Shown piece after piece: positions 1 through 7,672 of a DNA stretch of 12,930 bases. Origin of the DNA: Minisyncoccota bacterium. Lineage in GTDB: Bacteria; Patescibacteriota; Minisyncoccia; Phycocordibacterales; GCA-2747955. The notes under the pieces were generated by a model. The model had not been told where the DNA came from. It worked only from the letters and a program-made list of their open reading frames with translations, and did no database searches. The first letter of the stretch is position 1, and the number at the start of each line of letters is the position of its first letter. The stretch spans positions 1 to 12,930 of the forward strand of contig CALLVB010000052.1 in the NCBI GenBank assembly GCA_938010795.1, written 5' to 3'. The translations under genes were made by a program, and so were the position numbers.

Positions 1-335
1 GTCCAGGAACGATTCTTGCAAGATTAAAAATTTGACATTGTTGAACACTCTTGCCACATTAACTCTTTCCCCCTCGGAGCCGGGTCCCAAATAATTTGAT
101 TCACCCTCACTACGGTTTATAGGTCCCGTGAAGTAGGGTCAAGCAGGCGATGGGGCGATAGTAGACTGCTGTCATTAAAAGTCGATTAACATCACAGGAC
201 GTCTGGTCACTATTGGCATGCTTGGACTCTGAACAATATTCTATGTCTTTCTTCGGGCTTTTTTTGCTGATTGTTTATGATTTATACTTGGCCACTATTG
301 TCTGAAGAAAATGTAACAAATAGTCTCTGCTAATA

Positions 336-454
336 ATTGTATTGTATTGTATTGTATCAATAGTACATTACGGTACATTACATTACCGTACATTACATTA
401 CATTGCATCATTTTATATTATATTATATATTATATATTTATATATTATATATTA
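336..454. repeat. Cluster of AT-rich microsatellites
   Basis: Three simple repeats lie back to back. The first is (ATTGT)n at about 336-357, the second a TACATTA/CATTA-based repeat at about 363-405, and the third an almost pure TATAT tract at about 413-454. Two overlapping open frames cross this stretch, but their low-complexity Ile/Tyr translations come from the repeat and are not genes. The 335 bases before it contain nothing I can identify. Confidence 0.85.
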
Positions 455-600
455 TTCCCATGCCGTGCGAAAGAGGCAATATCGCAGCAGGAGTCAAGTG
501 AACGTGAGTGTGACTTACCAATCACCAATCACCAATGCCATTACAGCAAATGGTACGAAAAATGTTATCATTTTTTTTCAATTGATATCTATAACGACAT

Positions 601-640
601 GATCTGATCTGATCTGATGTGATCTGATGTGATCTGATTT
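601..640. repeat. GATCT/GATGT pentanucleotide repeat
   Basis: Eight consecutive 5-bp units alternate between GATCT and GATGT and form a degenerate microsatellite. It sits just upstream of two fold-back hairpins. Confidence 0.85.
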
Positions 641-646
641 GAACTC

Positions 647-667
647 ATTTTGATTAACAATCAAAAT
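647..667. repeat. Perfect 9-bp hairpin, 3-nt loop
   Basis: ATTTTGATT at 647-655 is followed by the loop AAC and then AATCAAAAT, an exact reverse complement. The stem is AT-rich and short, so it may be incidental. It lies 24 bp from a second, longer fold-back at 691-727. Confidence 0.6.
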
Positions 668-690
668 AAGTGCTTACTGGATTGGGATGA

Positions 691-727
691 GGATCAGCAA
701 TTAATTGCAATAATTGATTGCTGATCC
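691..727. repeat. 16-bp fold-back hairpin, 5-nt loop
   Basis: GGATCAGCAAT at 691-701 pairs perfectly with ATTGCTGATCC at 717-727. The stem continues inwards for five more pairs, one of them a T-G wobble, and leaves the loop GCAAT at 707-711. It could be the centre of a small foldback or MITE-like element. I see no terminal repeats or target-site duplication to define one. Confidence 0.7.
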
Positions 728-908
728 TGATTCCGGTTTTTTTTTTCACTTTGCCTGAAATATTTTTTAAATGTTTGAAATATTTTTTATTGTTATTTCG
801 TTTTCTATTCAGGCATTCCAGTATTAAGGTATATTCACTATGTTTGGTATTTTGATGTTCTATTCAGGTATTCCGGTATTGAGGTACATTTGATATTCGT
901 CATATTAC

Positions 909-936
909 TGGCCGACTCTTTCTAACGAGTCGGCCA
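909..936. repeat. GGCCGACTC hairpin, left copy 1
   Basis: GGCCGACTC at 910-918 and GAGTCGGCC at 927-935 form a perfect 9-bp stem around the loop TTTCTAAC. T909 and A936 extend it to 10 bp. The same stem occurs many times in the array at 8500-12600. Confidence 0.85.
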
Positions 937-1044
937 TTCAATTTGAGTACAGGTAACTGATTCCAACTCTTTTTTCAGTTCACCTGTATATTTGATATTC
1001 CAGTATTAACTATTAAGGCATGATCACTATTCATCATCTCTTAC

Positions 1045-1072
1045 TGGCCGACTCTCTCTAAAGAGTCGGCCA
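1045..1072. repeat. GGCCGACTC hairpin, left copy 2
   Basis: GGCCGACTC at 1046-1054 and GAGTCGGCC at 1063-1071 pair perfectly around the 8-nt loop TCTCTAAA, with T1045/A1072 as a tenth pair. It lies 136 bp after copy 1 and has the same flanks but a different loop. Confidence 0.85.
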
Positions 1073-1227
1073 TTCAATTTTTAAACTCTATGCTATATGT
1101 ACACTTACAGGTTCGGTATCTGTTTGTAAATTATTGCAATTATCATTACTAGTGAGTCGGCTATTGAATTACCGGTACAATTACCGGTACAATTCAATTT
1201 TTAAACTTTTGCTGGGGAAAAACAATG

Positions 1228-1266
1228 TGGGTGCGGGGCGGGGCGGGGCGGGGCGGGGGGTATGGG
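1228..1266 (+). other. G-run tract, potential G-quadruplex
   Basis: The plus strand carries five consecutive G4-or-longer runs separated by single C bases (1235-1260), flanked by shorter G runs on both sides. Four or more G runs with 1-nt loops is the textbook pattern for a stable parallel G-quadruplex. It could equally be read as a GGGGC simple repeat. Confidence 0.75.
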
Positions 1267-1395
1267 CGCCCCCTACCCACTCCGACAGGCGGTAAAAAGT
1301 ACACTTTCTGAAAAATGTTAGGGAATTTTTTTCATTTTGATTTACTTTGGGGGCTTCGAGCCCCTAAGCCCCCCCCCCCTCAGGTCAATCCTGGA
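1262..1395. repeat. Dispersed GC-homopolymer repeat, copy 1
   Basis: The order is a CCCCCTACCCACTCC block, an A-rich then T-rich spacer, GGGGGCTTCGAGCCCC, and a run of 11 C (1369-1379). A segment at about 8215-8345 has the same order of parts, with CCCTACCCC, an A-run, TATTTCAATGGGG and GGGGGCTTCGGGCC. The alignment is by eye and gapped, so it is probably a diverged dispersed repeat family. A related fragment may lie at 4815-4850. Confidence 0.45.
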
Positions 1396-1572
1396 TCTGC
1401 TACAGAAGTTTGCATACCGGTACAGGAGCGAAGCAGAGGGGGTCAAGTTCCAGGGCTCTACCGCCAAACTCATGGAAAAGCAGAATATTTCAATGTTTGA
1501 AATAGTACTTTTAGTTTGTGTTATGTCTAACGTATTTCTGGTTTTGTCTTTTTGAGTTTTCAGTGGTAGTAC

Positions 1573-1598
1573 ACTAACTAACTAACTAACTAACTAAC
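1573..1598. repeat. (CTAA)n microsatellite
   Basis: About six tandem copies of the tetranucleotide CTAA. The surrounding 1400-2334 is otherwise non-coding as far as I can tell. Its only notable short frame is a 43-codon one at 1668-1799, discussed under findings. Confidence 0.85.
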
Positions 1599-2021
1599 GC
1601 CGCGAGATGTCGTAGTTAGTATTAGAATGTAGAATGTATTTGACTTCGATTTCCTTATATCCAACAGATGGCGGGTGCGAGATGCTTGGATTTACTTATG
1701 TTTACAGTAGCTACTGTTATACCGGTAGTAGCTCTAGAAATTCGAGCTCCGCCCTCGCAACGTAACCACCAATCACTGATGGCAATCAGCTATCGCTGAC
1801 ACCATTGCCCGCCAATAAATGGCACGATGGCCTTCCTTTTCTCTTTGTCAGAAGGGTGATTGATATGCGTCAAAAACTCAAAATTAAAAAAGTAATATCA
1901 CACAAAGCCTTAGTTAGTAAAAGTACCTCGGCTTTCTTTCATTTCTATACATGTACAGAAGACATTATTAATGTTAGTGTTGGCTATTGTTAATGCATTA
2001 TTACAGTCCGTCCGCCAGGTA

Positions 2022-2043
2022 CTATTATTATTATTATTATTAA
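2022..2043. repeat. (TTA)n microsatellite
   Basis: About seven tandem TTA units, immediately followed by one of the TACCGGTA palindromes at 2045-2052. Confidence 0.8.
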
Positions 2044-2334
2044 ATACCGGTAGACAACTCTTTTCCTATAATAATGAAAATTTTTAGCACCACTGCTCTC
2101 TACCGACCGAACGTTTTTGAGTTGGTCTTCGAAACTACCATCAGGTAGTCAGTAGTCATCCTTCTGTGACACTAATACACCCAGTACAATGCCATTGATG
2201 CACATTGAGTGGACCTGCTGTAGTACCGTAGTTAAGTTTGCCCACATTATTAATTAAAAGGGATACTCGGAAAAGTCACACAGATTAACTGAGCGAGGGC
2301 TCCAGAAGAACACTTCTTTAACTTGAAAACGTCA

Positions 2335-3099
2335 TCAATCAATACAATCAATCGTATCAATATCTTCATCGTTGTTTGATGACGACGAGGACGTGCCGTT
2401 GTTGGCGGGTATTTTGGTCGGACCGTCCTGCACGATGTTGACGACGGGTTGGCCGGCGGCGTCCACGCTCTGGTGCAGGCGGATGTTGTGCACGTCATGG
2501 CGGACCCGGAAGTGGTCCGCGATGAAGTCAGACGACCATTGCGACCCCTGGATCTGAACCCCGCACAGATGACAATTGATTCTGAGGACTGGCGGTGCGG
2601 TGGCCAGTGGGGCTGACTCTGGAAGGGTGGACGGTTCGGGCGGCGGCGGCGGCGGCGCCTCGATGCACTTAATGACGGTTCGGCCCTGCTCGTCCTTCAG
2701 ATGATGGATCTTCACGTTGAACTTCTGGTGAACGCGGCTGAAGTGGTCCAGTATGAATTCCGTCGAGCCGAGGCGCCCGAGAATCGTGGCAAAGCAGATC
2801 TGACACGTGAACATCACCCCCGAGTGCGTCGGGATCTGCCTCGCTGACATCACTTCTACGTCAGAGTGGTCGTTCCCGTTGACGAGTGGCTCTCCCACTG
2901 AGCCACCGACGCCACCGACGTCGCTGCTGGGATGAGGCGCAGGAGCAGCACCGCGGGGTTGAATACTGGCGGAGATGCACTTCAGGACGGAGGCGCCGTT
3001 CTCGTCGATGCTCGTCTCCACCCGGATGTTGTGGGCGTTGTGGAAACGCGACAATCGTTCCAAGACGAAGGTACTCGAATTGGGGGTGCCCGTGACCGT
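2335..3099 (-). CDS. Zinc-finger protein with repeated finger-plus-extension domain (3' exon, 5' end uncertain)
   Basis: I do not recognise the family. Reading leftwards, the frame is open from 3099 to the TGA at 2335-2337. Two fingers have the same spacing, C-x2-C-x16-H-x4-H. Their ligand codons are near 2805, 2796, 2745 and 2730 for the first, and near 2574, 2565, 2514 and 2499 for the second. The x16 spacer is longer than the classical x12. Each finger is followed by about 20 residues of the form (F/H)N(I/V)(R/K)-x5-D-x2-G-x2-V(I/V), perhaps a beta hairpin. A third copy of this extension lies at the N-terminal end (HNIRVETSIDENGASVLKCI) behind a damaged finger whose first His is Arg. Linkers are Pro- and Gly-rich, with a run of six Pro, and the tail is Ser/Asn-rich then acidic. 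The frame is GC-rich against AT-rich flanks and keeps repeats in register, so it is very likely coding. There is no ATG before codons at 2850 and 2812; an upstream exon may join, or translation may start at 2850. DNA or RNA binding is only an inference from the fingers. Confidence 0.75.
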   Translation of the reverse strand, partial: TVTGTPNSSTFVLERLSRFHNAHNIRVETSIDENGASVLKCISASIQPRGAAPAPHPSSDVGGVGGSVGEPLVNGNDHSDVEVMSARQIPTHSGVMFTCQICFATILGRLGSTEFILDHFSRVHQKFNVKIHHLKDEQGRTVIKCIEAPPPPPPEPSTLPESAPLATAPPVLRINCHLCGVQIQGSQWSSDFIADHFRVRHDVHNIRLHQSVDAAGQPVVNIVQDGPTKIPANNGTSSSSSNNDEDIDTIDCID

Positions 3100-3135
3100 T
3101 CAGTTGATTCTGAAACAGTAATAAACAGTAATAGA
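3100..3135 (-). other. Probable 3' splice acceptor upstream of the zinc-finger exon
   Basis: On the minus strand a pyrimidine-rich tract (CTATTACTGTTTATTACTG) ends in TTTCAG, with the AG at 3111-3110. An exon starting at 3109 would meet an in-frame TGA (3102-3100) in the finger frame. So this acceptor fits a 5'-UTR or other-frame exon, or a decayed first finger. A weaker AG at 3075-3074 would avoid the stop. Confidence 0.45.
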
Positions 3136-3332
3136 AAGAAACCTATCAGAAGCTGCCGCCACACACGTTTTTGGGAGTAGGAAAGACAGACAAGTGCGTT
3201 GCCACCTTTTTTGAAAGTAGAGTGCAGCTTCTCTTTTTATGCTAGTGTACTTTCCCAGATGTCCTTGGCTTCAATTCCAAAATATGCTTTACCTTTTCCC
3301 CTTTGGGTTGGTTAAGCTGACTTGCCGTGTCG

Positions 3333-3396
3333 ATAAACTTTGCAGTGCCCACACATAATTGAAAGGGATATTCGCAAGGTTGGATGCAAAGTTTAT
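3333..3396. repeat. 12-bp perfect inverted repeat, 40-bp spacer
   Basis: ATAAACTTTGCA at 3333-3344 recurs as its exact reverse complement TGCAAAGTTTAT at 3385-3396. The intervening 40 bp have no strong internal pairing that I can see. It may be an element end or a cruciform-capable site; no function is evident. Confidence 0.6.
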
Positions 3397-3633
3397 ACAG
3401 GGATACTAGGGCACGGTGCTTCTACTCTTGCAAAGAATGATAATCTTGTGTTCCCCCTTTTAGAGGAGTTTTAGGTCAGGGTCGGAAATGGTACAGCTAT
3501 TTGGCCTTTGCAACTACTGCATCCCTACCAACGGATCCCTACAGAACTAGAACATGATGGGGGTGCCTCACCCACGTAGTACCACGGCAATAAAAAGACA
3601 GCGGCTAAGCTGTTGTTTGTATGTTGAGAAAGT

Positions 3634-4640
3634 GGGGTAAATCCGTCGGTGTTTTTGGTCATTTTTTTGCTTTCAGCTCATATCTTTCTTTACAATAATC
3701 CAATAGTCTCTAAACTTATATAAAGTATTTATAGCATAAATTAGTGTGTGTGTCTGAAAAATTAATTTAAATACCACTTTGGCATACAACTGATGTTTAC
3801 AGAGGTCCGGGGGTTTGACCCTATAACCGGTCACTTGGGTAAATCCTTCGTTTTGAGGCAAATACATGACTTTTTTGAGGTAAATGCATCGTTCAAATAT
3901 TTTTTTTGAGGGGGGAATACTTTGCTCAATAACCCCAAACTAACCTTTTTTGTGAAGACAAACTTTACAGCTAATCTTTTTTAGTATCTTGCCTTTTGTC
4001 AAGAATGATTTCTTGGCTTCATTAGAGCTTTGAACCAATGGGTTTTTGGAGCTCATTTTTGATCAGTTTTTCTACCTTGATTTTGTAATGCATTTCAGCA
4101 TGTCACTATCAAGGTCCTGTTATTGTTGGCTTTTCAGTAGATCTGTTTCCTTTGACAAAAGCATTTGCGATCAACCAAAAACTTTATTTTTAGCTTTCGA
4201 CATGAAAAAAAAAAAAAAAAAAACATGCCCAAGTAAACAGAAAAGTTGAGGTAAATCCATCGGTCAATTTTTGTTGTGAATTATCAACCTCAACAAGAAA
4301 TAACTCATTACATATCTTAATTTAAGAGTTTCCTGTCAATTTTAATCCTTAACGGCATAAATTATCCCATTAATTTAAATGTGGACAAAAAGCAATTTTC
4401 ATGTGCTTTTTCATATTCGTAAAAACAAGAAATCGTGCTTTACAACTAAAACTGGGGGACACTCAGAGAGAGGGTACTAGTTTTGTTTCTCAGAATACGA
4501 AAGTGATTAACTTGCACATTTAGAACGGTAAAAACTAAAAACCAATACTTTTTGAAAAAAGATGCCCACACTATCTTCTGAATATTTTGATGCTTCAAAA
4601 GTAGTTACAGATTTACCCGAGTAACAGATTTGCCTCATTT
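3634..4640. repeat. Interspersed GRGGYAAATnnrTyg motif family
   Basis: A 15-20-bp phrase recurs. GGGGTAAATCCGTCGGT is at 3634-3650. GGGTAAATCCTTCG (3837), GAGGCAAATACATGAC (3855) and GAGGTAAATGCATCG (3877) run nearly in tandem with about 20-bp spacing. GAGGTAAATCCATCGGT is at 4248-4264. Two copies lie in reverse orientation at about 4611-4640, again about 20 bp apart. One further plus-strand copy may lie near 7324. The opposite orientation at the two sides of a roughly 1-kb segment would fit a small transposable element, but no boundaries are clear. Confidence 0.45.
4205..4223 (+). repeat. A(19) homopolymer
   Basis: An uninterrupted run of 19 A between GACATG and CATGCC. It could be the poly(A) tail of an old retroposed sequence, but I see no AATAAA just upstream and no flanking direct repeat. 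Confidence 0.8.
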
Positions 4641-4828
4641 TCTCTACCGGTATACACTTAGTACACTTACAGCTGTGGAGTCATGGGCCTACTAATGGCA
4701 CTTCGCCTTGACGAGTTGAAAGATTTATGGGCCCCTTTGATTTGACCCTTGTTGTCCGCTCACCATACTTTACCGAACTTTTTGGAATCTAGTACCGGTG
4801 TATCTATATCTATCCTGGACCCTCCAGC

Positions 4829-4848
4829 TTTTTTTTTGGGGGGGGGGG
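4829..4848 (+). repeat. T9-G11 homopolymer junction
   Basis: Nine T are followed directly by eleven G, after ATCCTGGACCCTCCAG. The wording resembles part of the dispersed GC-homopolymer repeats at 1262 and 8215, so this may be a fragment of the same family. Confidence 0.6.
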
Positions 4849-5080
4849 CTAAAATTCTCTTTCGTTAAAAAAAAAGAAGCCTGCCAGTAATGCTACTTTG
4901 CGCCGCCACCATCTAATAAATGTAATAATGATAGTCTGACAGCGGTCATTGCCACCGGTCAATATAACACTTCGCACTGCAAACATACTTACTTCATGTC
5001 AAGTGTCTACTACCGCAGTGCAGTGTCATCACTATTCGGTGTTAGGCACTACTTTCAATGTTTTCCGTGCGCATGTGTTA

Positions 5081-5102
5081 ACATTACAACATGGCGCGCA
5101 GC
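5081..5102 (+). promoter_or_regulatory. Translation start context of the histone variant
   Basis: The ATG at 5091 sits in CAACATGGCGCG. It has A at -3 and G at +4, a favourable Kozak context. Ten of twelve positions match the SAASATGGCGGC pattern known as TISU, an initiator for very short 5' UTRs that overlaps a YY1 site. The Met-Ala-Arg start common to H3 proteins explains ATGGC, so the resemblance may be fortuitous. Confidence 0.45.
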
Positions 5103-6271
5103 AATGCACCGGCTAATTACGAAGTTGCTAAAAAGCAACTTCCTAATCCTCCTCCTGGAGGAAAAAGACCACGAAAGCCGTTTAAGACACGCAAAAAAAG
5201 ATCGAGCGCAGGAACAAGTGCTCTGATGGAAATCAGAAAGTACCAAAAGTCAGCCAAGCTGCTCCTTCCGAAGCTGTCCTTCCAACGGGTGGTACGGGAG
5301 GTTGCTTCTGAGTGCAGACAAGGCTTCTACAAATTTACTGGAGCCGCTCTGGAATGTCTTCAGGTAAGTGTGTTGATGAACCATTTATTTCTATTTTTCC
5401 ATTACTAGTGTGAAATGCACAGTCAGTCTGTAAGGATATGGAGTCTATACACTCCATAGCTCCACAATAACGTACTATAGCATAATATGCGCCTAAAAAC
5501 CTGTCGGATCCACGGATCTCGAAAATTGTTAAAACCTCTTCTCTTTCTTAAATACCTACCGGTATATCTTCTTGAACTGTATAACAGTGTATATGACACG
5601 AAACCTTACCATCCGTTAATAAATATAACGCATCTCTACTGATTCCAGAAAACCCTTAAATTTTAACAGTTTAAAGGCTCAAATGTACCGGTAGTTCAAT
5701 TTCATCTTCAAATTTAAATTTGAGTATAATATATCACTTTCATGTATTTTCCAGAGAGTTTAAACTGAAAAAAAACTCTTTTGGGGGCAATTTTATTAGA
5801 TTGAGAGGTGCGTTATATTTCTTACAGGATAGTAGGATTTGCCCATTTTTTTTTCGAGAATATCATCAAAAAGATATTCTTCAATGAGAATTTAAATGCT
5901 TTCCCTTTCACTAGACCTAAAAGGGAGTTCAAAAATTGCAAATAAAAAGTTAACTTGTGGGGCATTGAGTCCCTCGCTTAAGGCACATATAGGACTTTTT
6001 TGGGTGCTTTATGAGTTGTTTATTATAGGCATAGAAGTCAGCCACCACCCACTCTACAAACCAAGTCCTTACCGAGGAATTCCGTTCCTGGAATACTACT
6101 AAAAATTTGACTTGCTGGTATTCTACTTTTTTTACCGACTAGGAAGCAGCAGAAGCCTATGTCGTTGGCCTGTTTGAAGACACGAACCTGTCTGCGATAC
6201 ACGCCAAGCGAGTTACTATCATGCCTAAGGATATGCAGCTTGCACGGCGTATACGTGGCGAAACAGGATGA
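5091..6271 (+). CDS. Divergent histone H3, probable centromeric variant CENP-A (cenH3)
   Basis: Two exons, 5091-5363 and 6143-6271, joined in phase 0, give 133 aa (H3 is about 136, human CENP-A 140). An H3 of this type would replace H3 in centromeric nucleosomes and seed the kinetochore. Residues 1-40 form a tail unlike H3: MAR is kept, but K4 is Asn and K9 is Tyr, and a Pro/Lys/Arg-rich stretch follows. From residue 41 the H3 fold is clear: GTSALMEIRKYQKS (alpha-N), KLLLPKLSFQRVVREVA (alpha-1), then loop 1 with one residue more than H3, which is typical of CENP-A. Exon 2 carries EAAEAYVVGLFEDTNLSAIH and AKRVTIMPKDMQLARRIRG, matching animal H3.3 at about 36 of 42 positions. H3 Arg63 and Pro66 are Pro and Ser here. 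The H3-like alpha-2 end (EDTN kept, no Trp in loop 1) leaves another fast-evolving H3 variant possible. No replication-type histone stem-loop was seen downstream. The start is the only ATG giving the H3 N-terminus. Confidence 0.88.
5364..6142 (+). other. Intron of the histone variant gene (779 nt)
   Basis: The donor is CAG|GTAAGT, a consensus match at 5361-5369. The acceptor is TACTTTTTTTACCGACTAG|G, ending at 6142. The phase-0 junction falls between Gln and Glu of the H3 motif ALQ-EA. The intron is AT-rich and holds several small palindromes: TATGGAGT/ACTCCATA (5437-5458), TCAAATTTAAATTTGA (5708-5723) and AGAATATC/GATATTCT (5857-5880). It also holds two TACCGGTA sites. Reading through the donor would add 14 residues and stop, giving a fold-less 105-aa product. 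Confidence 0.88.
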
Positions 6272-7560
6272 TGTACCGGTAACAAAGACAGTCGACCAAA
6301 GACGCCTGTGGTACTGTACAGCCACCAGTACGGACTACAGCTGCACCGACATCATTTGTGTCCAATGTATTATTAGATAGAGCCGAGATAAATAGTGGTT
6401 ACAGGAAACCGAAGTCGAATTTACCGAATGTTTTCATCCAAATCCGGTTAAGGAAAAAAGAAATTCAAATAATTGAATTGGTCCTCAGGGAACTACAAAC
6501 AAAAACAAATTCTGAAACTGGTGTTCTCAAGGAGAGCTGGTCCCTCCACACATGCATGAAATGTGATCATTGTATTTCTCTTCTTTATTCTCAGCTTCCA
6601 TTCATTGTATCACAAGTTAGGAAATTGTGGAGATAAAACTGCCCTCTTTGGTTGTGAAATGCAAAATGAGTTGTCACAATATTGGCAGATATTTCCGTAA
6701 AATTTGTATCCGTCACTAATTCAAATAATTCCGGTTGCCGTTCGGTTTTGAACTTCCGAAATTCGGTTGTGGACTTTTGACTTCGGTGACAGCTCTACTT
6801 GAATACATCTATCATATTCTGTTCGTCCAAGTACGGGTAACCCAACCATAGAGGTGTGTCCAGACCAGACAGGGGCAATGCAAAGGAAAAAAACTTCTGA
6901 AGCAGACTTCATTGAATTTTACAGACTATCTATTTTTACCGCTCTGTATACTACAAGTTGTGATTACTTTTGCAAATGATGCCAAACAAGTTTAACTACC
7001 TTATCAACATTGTGACTTACTCAGGAAAGAAACATGGAATATATATCGTTGGAAAGACTATTTAGTATTTACATCAATGATGGGCTCTTTATCGCTCTAA
7101 AATCTTGACACTTTACCAGAAGGACACCCCGGGGGGTTTGATCATCTGAGCCAGGCCAAAGCTCCCTTTATCATTTAAGGTGACAAATTTATAGGTCCAT
7201 TTTTCACGCAGACCAATAAAAGGCAATATTATACAATAGCTGTACTGTCTTTTCTTTTTAACGTACATGGTACCTATTTTATTTCACTGCGGATAGGATG
7301 TTGGTGGAAGAGTTAGAGAAATACGGGTAAATGCGTTGGGTTTGCCAAGCAAGCTGCTGTCCCTATCTTGGTCAGACTGGGGAAAACAACCAGGAACAGT
7401 CCTTCAGCACAAACAAGTCCCTTCACCCTCCACAGACCATACGGTGCCAAAAGACTCGTCCACCTCGCTGCCATGGAGGTTAAATCTCATCCTCTACCAT
7501 TCCTGAACGACCCACTGCCCCCCTAAAATCCCAGGACTGTGTCGAACTAATTCCGTAAAT
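6272..7560. other. Interval without a recognisable gene downstream of the histone variant
   Basis: Open frames here, including a 92-codon one starting near 6358 and a 63-codon one on the minus strand ending near 6721, show no domain or compositional sign of coding. The first part should be the 3' UTR of the histone variant. The first AATAAA that I find after its stop is at 7215-7220. The stretch 7300-7480 is less AT-rich than its surroundings, but I could not identify it. Confidence 0.5.
7215..7220 (+). terminator. Candidate polyadenylation signal AATAAA
   Basis: This is the first plus-strand AATAAA I find after the histone variant stop codon, implying a 3' UTR of about 0.95 kb if used. Variant hexamers nearer the gene could be used instead. 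Confidence 0.3.
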
Positions 7561-7654
7561 ATACATGCATACACCAGTACTAAACTCAAGGTAAAAACAG
7601 GCTAATACCGTAGATAATCTATATATCCAGTATCCATACCTTCCAATTGCTGTG

Positions 7655-7672
7655 GTGGTGGTGGTGGTCTCG
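7655..7672. repeat. (TGG)n microsatellite
   Basis: Five or so TGG units inside a diverged array block. The corresponding position in the copy at 8727 reads TGTGGTGTTTGTGGTC, so the triplet run appears to have expanded in this copy. Confidence 0.7.

Larger units (their letters stand above)
780..1205. repeat. Left tandem repeat carrying GGCCGACTC hairpins
   Basis: A TTCTATTCAGG...TTCC-GTATT segment occurs at 803 and again at 858 (55-bp offset), with a more diverged copy near 990. A larger period of 136 bp is marked by two hairpin copies at 909-936 and 1045-1072. Each is preceded by ATTACT and followed by ATTCAATT. A third copy at 1147-1168 has lost the left hairpin arm but keeps GAGTCGGC and a diverged ATTGAATT. 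The region contains no open frame of note. Confidence 0.7.
3115..5090. other. AT-rich non-coding interval between the two genes
   Basis: No convincing exon is seen on either strand. The stretch separates a minus-strand gene on the left from a plus-strand gene on the right, so it must contain the 5' ends of both if both are intact. It holds a 12-bp inverted repeat (3333-3396), a family of GRGGYAAAT motifs (3634-4640), a run of 19 A (4205-4223) and a T9-G11 homopolymer junction (4829-4848). Confidence 0.6.

Noticed and set aside
342..607. Two overlapping 86-codon frames on the plus strand
   Set aside because: Most of each translation is encoded by the TACATTA and TATAT microsatellites and gives low-complexity Ile/Tyr/His sequence.
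2982..3164. Minus-strand 60-codon frame beginning with a hydrophobic, signal-like stretch
   Set aside because: It needs a GTG start. Its hydrophobic part is the translated pyrimidine tract of the splice acceptor, and it runs out of frame through the zinc-finger exon.
2886..3180. Plus-strand frames opposite the zinc-finger exon
   Set aside because: Arg/Ser-rich shadow translations of the GC-rich minus-strand coding sequence, with no independent motif.
6272..7215. Replication-dependent histone 3' stem-loop after the H3 variant
   Set aside because: No GGYYCTTTT-NAGRGCC-like stem was seen; the gene is more likely polyadenylated, as expected for a variant histone with an intron.
7321..7500. Possible small Cys-rich plus-strand frame or hydrophobic minus-strand frame
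   Set aside because: Both are about 50 codons, overlap each other on opposite strands, and show no recognisable motif, splice signal or repeat structure.
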